A stretch of 64,000 nt of DNA from Scalesia atractyloides (taxonomy: Eukaryota; Streptophyta; Magnoliopsida; Asterales; Asteraceae), in contig CAMTDV010000019.1 of the NCBI GenBank assembly GCA_947069175.1, positions 73,531,358-73,595,357 of the forward strand. The letters run 5' to 3'. Below, piece after piece: positions 57,661 to 64,000 of this stretch; within the stretch, counting starts at the first letter, position 1; each line of letters opens with the position of its first letter. The translations under genes were made by a program, and so were the position numbers. The notes beneath the pieces were generated by a model. That model saw nothing but the letters and a program-made list of their open reading frames with translations. It did not search any database and had not been told where the DNA came from.

Positions 57661-58047
57661 ACGCCCCGCTTGCGGTATGCGCATATAATGTATATATATG
57701 TGGGCGTTCGGGGGGCAAAAGTGGAATGGCACTAATTTTAACGTAATTTTACTAATTTCGTGAAAATAACGTTAAAAGCGGTGGATGGTTATTCATACAT
57801 CATATGGTTGCGTTGATAGCCGAAAGACAAGGGGGTACATGCACTAATCGGCATTTGTCTCAATTGCTAAGTGTTATGTGCCTTATGTCCAAGGCTTGAT
57901 GCAAAACTACTATCGAGTCGGGGGTCTCACTGGAAGCAGTCCTCTTATTCCTACGGGGTAGAGGTAAGGTTGTCTACATCTTACCCTCCTTAGACCCTAC
58001 CTTAGCTTTGCTATTTGTGGGATTTACTGAGTATGATGATGATGATG
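57661..58047 (+). mobile_element. SINE-like insertion with Au-SINE-type 3' part
   Basis: The same 17 bases, ATGATGTATTAACATTA, stand on both sides (57644-57660 and 58048-58064), a clear target duplication. The 3' ~145 bp (GGGGGTCTCACTGGAAGCAG ... GTAAGGTTGTCTACATCTTA ... GGGATTTACTGAGTATGAT) matches the Au SINE 3' consensus as I remember it, with a (GAT)n tail in place of (TTG)n. The 5' ~240 bp does not match that family and starts ACGCCCCGCTTGCGG. Confidence 0.8.
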
Positions 58048-58064
58048 ATGATGTATTAACATTA

Positions 58065-59228
58065 TGGTTTCGAGGGTTCGGGTGGTCAAGCGGCTGCATC
58101 GTGTACCATATCCATCCTAAATTGTGAAACTATTTGAAACTAATCTCATAGCCTCCGGTCTAATACCCGAACGTCTCAAATGTATTGGGTTTTGAGTTTT
58201 CTTGTCGGATACATGTTCGTTTTCCATCCATTCTCTCGGAATAACACCATGGGCAGTGGTACGGGTACAAAACCGAATCCTTTGGGGGGTGTGCGCGCAC
58301 TACTCGTGATAGATAAATTCAATCCTTGGCAAATGTGTTTTGCTTACAATTTCTCAAGTAGGATGGATCCCATACATTGTTTTTTTTTTTTTTCATGAAA
58401 TAAGAAAAAGAAAAAGCCTAATCTAGTATCACCATGTCCGTCTACGTCCGTCCCCATATACAAGCTCCCCCTAACCACTCACGAACGACATCGAGCAATG
58501 TAGGCATCTAAAACAAATGCCAATGTAGCCAACCGTAAGCTCCTACAACCACCTCATATGGGTGATGTTGGCATCTTAGAATGAACACTGGATTATTATG
58601 AGAATTGTGTGAACCACTTCCGAATGAAACAATTCAATGGTTCACTCGAATTTCTCAATCTAATAAAACTCAGAATAAAATATTCAAGAACAAAGTATGA
58701 ATCTATAATGAATTCGTGAATCAGATCGAGAGACCCTAGCTATAGATTTCGTATTTAGTTATTAGGGTTACTACTTACAAGCAGTCTTCTTTTTTAATTC
58801 GAAGAGCTTCAAAATAGAGCCAAAATTTTAAATTGAGTTTTCAATCTAATTTTCCAAAAAAAAATTGATAAATTTTAATGAAGTAATGTTAACCAAAAAA
58901 ATACAATTTTGATAACGGTCGACCCCAACAAGGGGCTCTACCCCTTAGACCCCTGCTCTCATGAACGCCGCCCCTAACCCCTTCTAAGGGAGTGTTCCCT
59001 CTTGGAACCCCCATTGCCCTAAGAACCCATGAGGTTCTTAAATACATAAAATCATAATAAACTCAAGCAAACTTACACCCTACACTCTCTTAACTTGTTT
59101 TATCTATATTATGAGATACTTTGGTCAACAAATCACATTCAATTACATAAAAATATTTAAATATGTTTAAGTTGCTAAGTTTATAAATGAATTAGAATAT
59201 ATATCGATATTGTTTATACAAAAATCTT
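58065..59228. other. Intergenic DNA
   Basis: No supported gene. A 72-codon frame at 58180-58398 runs into a poly-T stretch. 58920-59040 repeats CCCCTTAGACCCC/CCCCTTCTAAGGG words. Confidence 0.4.
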
Positions 59229-60581
59229 TCTATACTAATAAATGAAAATCTTTTATGGACATGTGTCACTTTCTGGTGTTTCCGCACCTTATTTTCCTAT
59301 TTATCTTTTATATTTAATAAAAATGATAATAATAATACCTATTTCTCTTATATTAAATAAAAATAATAATCATAAATTTAAACAAAATATTAGATAAGAA
59401 TAAATATTTATATATAATATAAGATTATAAACCAAAAAGTAAAATATATAGAATAAATATTACTAGATTGATACCGTTATTACTCACTTTATCATCAAAC
59501 CTGTTTTATAATTAGTATATTTGCTCCACACCCCAACGATTAGAACCATGTTTCATGCTAATCTTTATATATTGAAGAAATATTAAAAGAATAAGACAGC
59601 TAACATATTAAAAAAATAACACCTATGAAAAGTGATTTACATATTTAAAAAGTTACAGAAGAATATGTCCTAAGAAGTGATTTATATGATTACAATTATT
59701 TCTATATACCAATAAATGAAAATCTGTTTTGGACACGTGTCATTTCTTTTAGTGTTTTCTCATATTATTTTTCTATTTATCTCTCATATTAAAAAAAACA
59801 AAAATTAGATAAGAATAAATATTTACTTTTCTATAAATAATTTAAATAAAAATTTAGATAAGGATAAATGTTTGTTTTTTATATAATCATAAAGCTATAT
59901 CCCGAGTATTATGAGTAGATATATATACTTTGGATTTCGGTGATTAAAATTATGGTAGATTACAAATCAAAAGGTTCTCGTTTGATATACTAAATAATTA
60001 TATAAATGTTTTTATTTCACTAGAATAAAATAATTATTCTAGGTCTGAGACATATGTTTCTATCATATTATACGTGTTTTTAAATGCAGTGCGTGAACTC
60101 AACCCATCATTTATCGCACATTGCATAAACATTTAGAAAGAACACCAATTTTAAATATAACAATTCTATACTTCATTCAAAGATAATTTAATTCTTGATT
60201 TTACGGTATAACACAATAAAAATGATGAAATATATAAAAACGTGGGGATCGATCTCCACCTTTTTGTATAATCTTGAATACAAATTTGAGCGAGTGTTTT
60301 ATGAATGAAATGAGCAAATTGTATCTCATAATTTGAATGTATATAAAAAATGGGATTCAACCCCATGTAATACAAACAAAGTAAAATATTATAATAAGTA
60401 AATAATACATCAAAGTTCATTTTTAAAAGATAAATCTTGATGACTCTACATGTTAATATATGACAGTATATTTTATTAAACATGTGCAATACATGAGTTT
60501 TATTAAAGATATATTTTTTTTATTAGTTATTATATAAAATTATATTTTGACAACTGTTTAATAGACGGGGTTTAAACCTAG
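59229..60581 (+). mobile_element. Helitron-like relic(s)
   Basis: Two 5'-type ends in the same direction, TCTATACTAATAAATGAAAA at 59229 and TCTATATACCAATAAATGAA at 59700, both followed by ATGG/TTGGACAxGTGTCA. A 3'-type end, GACGGGGTTTAAACCTAG, closes at 60581 before a T, but its hairpin is decayed. No Rep/helicase, so non-autonomous. A 107-codon minus frame (60166-60489) has no known domain. Confidence 0.5.
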
Positions 60582-60734
60582 TTTGATAATAAAAAAGCAT
60601 GATGATTGAAACAAATTTTCAAAGAATTTTCGTTTTTCCACATTTAATACTTTTCATAATTTCTAAAATAGAAAAAGGTAAATACGGTATTATTGTATTT
60701 TCAAAAAGTTTATATATATATATATATATATATA

Positions 60735-61125
60735 TAGGGAGAGGATCATGAAAAAACTAGATATAAATGAGAAAACTAAAAAACTAACTAAAAAAGCCAA
60801 AAAAACATAAAAAATATACATTTTTTTACAATTTTTTATAAAAAATCGCTACATTTTATGTATAAAAAAAACTTTTGAAAAAAAAAAAACCTTGTATTGC
60901 ACATGTGCACTATATGTGTACTATACATGTGCATTATATGTTTATGTTGCACATGTGCATTATATGCTTTTTTTATTTTTATTTTTAAAAAAGTTTATTT
61001 TTATATAATATATATAGCGAATTTTAATTAAAAAATTAAAAAAAAATTGATATGTTTTCTTTTTGCTTTTTTAGTTAGTTTTTTTTGTTTTCTCATTTAA
61101 ACTAGTTTTCTCATGATCTATCCCC

Positions 61126-61127
<2 letters not shown>
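60735..61127. mobile_element. MITE with TAGGG(G)A...ATCATGA(G/A)AAAACTAG inverted ends
   Basis: Both ends are ~26 bp inverted repeats inside TA runs (60718-60734 and 61128-61172), which suggests insertion in TA repeats. The inside has a palindromic cluster of ACATGTGCAxTATATGT words (60900-60965). Confidence 0.7.

Positions 61128-61130
<3 letters not shown>

Positions 61131-61176
<46 letters not shown>
61131..61176. repeat. (TA)n microsatellite
   Basis: About 20 TA units at the right border of the MITE. Confidence 0.95.
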
Positions 61177-61179
<3 letters not shown>

Positions 61180-62077
61180 AAATAGTATTAAAATAATCGA
61201 TTGGTATAGATGAAAAAAATGAACGAGTAAGAATCTCATTATACTTTTTGAAGCGATGAGACGCATAGGTGCATCCTTCAAAATGGTGAAACCGACTCAA
61301 TATGCATTTCTATTATACATAGTGGGAGATGGTGTCACGCAAACGTTGAGGATGTGTGTGGTTTTTTACACTAGATTTTTACATCAAACATGAAGTTATT
61401 AAAAGTTAGAAATTGGTTTTTAAAAGTTTTTTAACTATATTATTTTTTGTTTTTATATACTTCATTGTTTTTAATAATATTCATATTAAAAAAAAGTATC
61501 GAATAATTTATTGTACATGTAGGTTTTCATTATAACATTTATACTTTAGAAACATAATGTCGGGTATATGCTTCCACAATCATACAAGGCATACACATCA
61601 AATATTTTAACTATTTTAAAATACAAGGCATACACATTAAATATTTTAAAAGAAATTATCTATTTTAAAAGGTAGAATAAAGAAGGTATATATAAAAATA
61701 TTAAAAATTTGAGGATAAATATGACGAGTTGATGTATATCCAATTATCCATGCTGCTTGCAGAGAACAAGATCTTGGCTAAAGTTTGGGAGACTTTTGGT
61801 GGTTCATGGGCGAGTGTGACTCCCATAAGCTGTCAGATATGAAGTTTGACCAAATATGCTGACCAATTTCACATAATTTCTTAATGTCGTTGAATGTAAA
61901 TGTTAAATGATAATATAGTATCAGGTATAAAAGACGGGTCTGGTTAATAGCAGTCTCATCTTTGATTACAAGAGTATCATAGGTATTTCATACGTTGATA
62001 TCTGATAGGTACTCGGGTTTGAGGGTTTTTCACAAGTATAGAGTAGTTATGCGGTAAAAATCTCAGCGTTAAAATCA
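61177..62077. other. Intergenic AT-rich DNA
   Basis: Two close copies of CATACACAT(C/T)AAATATTTTAA near 61590 and 61629. No gene. Confidence 0.45.
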
Positions 62078-62491
62078 TGGTTGTAAAACTCATTATACGC
62101 TAGTCGGCCGGTGGGGTGGGGACTAGTGATTAGTCGGGATTAATCGGATCGGACTTTTTATGTTTAATTTTAAGTTTTATACATATATACCAATATTTTT
62201 ATACGTTCCATGCCTATTATCCAGTGCTAGAAGCTTCGCCAGAAGCAAGCAAGACGAGGTCGCTCTGCTTCGTAGACAAGGCTCGTTCCGTACTTTTGAC
62301 CGGAATCTGGGAGGTTTTGGCCGGAATATGTGATTTTCCCGATTTTTTCTGATTTTTCTTAATTTTCCCGATTATTTGCCGGCCGACTAGGTCCAACTAT
62401 GGCCGACTAGCGATTAATGGACTGATTAACGAAAAATTAATCAGTTGAGGGCCGACTAGCGATTAATCGACGCGATTTTTACAACACTGCC
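62078..62491. mobile_element. MITE with TGGTTGTAAAA / TTTTTACAACACTG ends
   Basis: Inverted ends, with repeated GCTAGTCGGCC / GGCCGACTAGCGATTAATCG words on both sides. About 410 bp. The middle has a GC-richer piece (AGAAGCTTCGCCAGAAGCAA). hAT-like by style. Confidence 0.6.
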
Positions 62492-62638
62492 TAAAACCAT
62501 ATCTTAAAATCACCTAATAACTTGAATATATTAAATATTCAACTATACTTCCAATAATTTTATATTTTTGAAAATTTCAGTTTTCTAGCAATTTTAAAAT
62601 ACTGCTTATTGTAATATTCAAGATCTTACTTATTATTA

Positions 62639-62917
62639 TTTATACTAATAAATTAAAAAAAAAATTGTACACGTATCATTTTCTGGTGCATTGTTATCTT
62701 ATTTTTCTATTTATCTCTTATATTAAATAACAATAATAATTTTAAATAAATTTAGATAAGACTACATGAATATCACTTATGTTTATCCTTATTTATATCT
62801 ATATTTATTTGTCTATATCTTTATTTATTATAATATAATTGGTTATAACCAAACCATAGATCCATGTTTTAACATATAGTATGATCCGAGGATAGCATAG
62901 GTTTATCATGGATGGTA

Positions 62918-62979
<62 letters not shown>

Positions 62980-63844
62980 TATTATTATTATTATTATTAT
63001 AAATAAATAAATAAATCCTACAAGTTACATAAGATCCGAGTACATAATGAAAATATGATTTCACTAATATGAAAATATTTCTCCTCCCACGATATTTTGA
63101 TCCACATTACTATTATGTAAAAATTACCATTCTTTAATTAAAATTGATTGATTTTTATTTAAGGCAGTATACATGTATATACATGGACATACACTACAAA
63201 ATCTAGAAAGATGTTTAGAATGAAGGGATAATATGAAATTTTTTTAAGCATATACCCTTTTAAGCAGACACTATAAAGTGGACTATGTTTTGGTAGCTAA
63301 AATTTAAAATCGGAGCCTTATACAGGGTATTGGTATTTGTGGTGGCTAACATGTATAGTTGTAGTTAATGATTGGTTAATTGGTTGTTATTAATGTTTCC
63401 CACGGAAGAAAAAAAGTACCTAAGTTTTTTATTTGTCATATTTTCTTTACTAGGATATATTTGTATCTCATCTTATTACCTTTTGTTCCTTTCAATGCTT
63501 CTCATATCATTAATATATAAATCAGAATTTTGTTGCACTTCATTTGCCACAAACTTATAACTTACAATGTATTTTTAAAACACTTACAGTCTTGTCGTTA
63601 TTTTTATATTTTAATGTTACTCTTTTATAGCCCTAAATAATAAGATTAGGTGTAGTGACTCAAAAGCGAGGTAAAAATTAAAATATATATATATATATAT
63701 GGATGGTAGAAAATTTTGATTTTGTTTTATTATTTTATTTTGTGTAACACAACAAATCATGTCACTTATAAATATTATATATAAATTTGTTATTTATATC
63801 TTTTTCGATATTCAATCTGTGTAGGACACGGGTTTATAAGCTAG
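62639..63844 (+). mobile_element. Helitron-like element, ~1.2 kb
   Basis: The 5' part TATACTAATAAATTAAAA, followed by ACACGTATCATTTTCTGGTG, matches the ends at 59229 and 59700. The 3' end has the hairpin CTGTGT-AGG-ACACGG (63817-63831), then 9 nt, then CTAG (63841-63844) before T, as Helitrons require. No protein domain; a 62-codon frame (63372-63560) is probably chance. Confidence 0.55.
62919..63000. repeat. (ATT)n microsatellite
   Basis: About 26 trinucleotide units with one interruption. Confidence 0.95.
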
Positions 63845-64000
63845 TTATGTAATATATAAATATATTTAGTTTCGATGTGAACAACCAAGTATAAGATCGT
63901 TTTCAAACAAACAAGAGACGAGTATTACTTAATACTATACATCAAAAACTGATAACATTATATTTGACTTACGCGAAGGATTTAACTTCTTTACTTTGTA

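Noticed and set aside
60166..60489. 107-codon minus-strand frame with hydrophobic stretches
   Set aside because: AT-rich chance frame in a Helitron-like relic; no family resemblance.

Overview
The window is plant nuclear DNA. It has spliced genes with GT-AG introns, a CONSTANS-like B-box/CCT gene, a CLE peptide gene, and a dense mosaic of plant transposable elements in AT-rich DNA. The style of the retroelements (CACGGCCCCGTG-rich LTRs, CACACCCC-starting LTRs, FAR1-MULE-OTU proteins) reminds me of Asteraceae (lettuce, sunflower, Artemisia group); that placement is inference from memory, not a search result. Only two host genes look intact: a 97-codon CLE signalling-peptide precursor (22079-22372, +) and a three-exon COL16/BBX15-like transcription factor (45075-47218, -).

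Layout. 1-2332 is the end of a diverged LTR. 2333-5730 is unassigned DNA with a degenerate ~160 bp tandem repeat. 5731-6773 is a foldback element. 6774-9529 is intergenic with an hAT-like MITE. 9530-18892 is a complete, young, minus-strand Ty3/Gypsy-type LTR retrotransposon with gag but no pol; its 2.65 kb LTRs each carry five tRNA-like modules, and its internal region carries a nine-copy stem-loop array. 18893-21259 holds a decayed Copia end. The CLE gene follows, then about 3 kb of AT-rich DNA, an hAT-like element split by a solo LTR (25441-27600), and a Harbinger deletion derivative (27645-28450). 29990-42270 is a transposon cluster: a broken FAR1-MULE-OTU transposase gene (split by a solo LTR), two broken copies of a second transposon ORF on opposite strands, a GC-rich foldback, and palindrome-studded element ends. 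The COL gene is next. From 48 kb to the end there are CACTA, hAT, Helitron-like, Harbinger, MULE-like foldback and SINE relics plus several microsatellites.

The most interesting points are these. (1) LTRs with arrays of Pol III box A/box B tRNA-like modules, kept in a diverged relative at the window start. (2) A tandem array of hairpins whose closing base pair changes in a compensatory way (C-G in five copies, T-A in four). (3) One accessory ORF family in two differently ended elements, both rich in long palindromes. (4) A CLE precursor whose peptide has Cys where the family has Gly.
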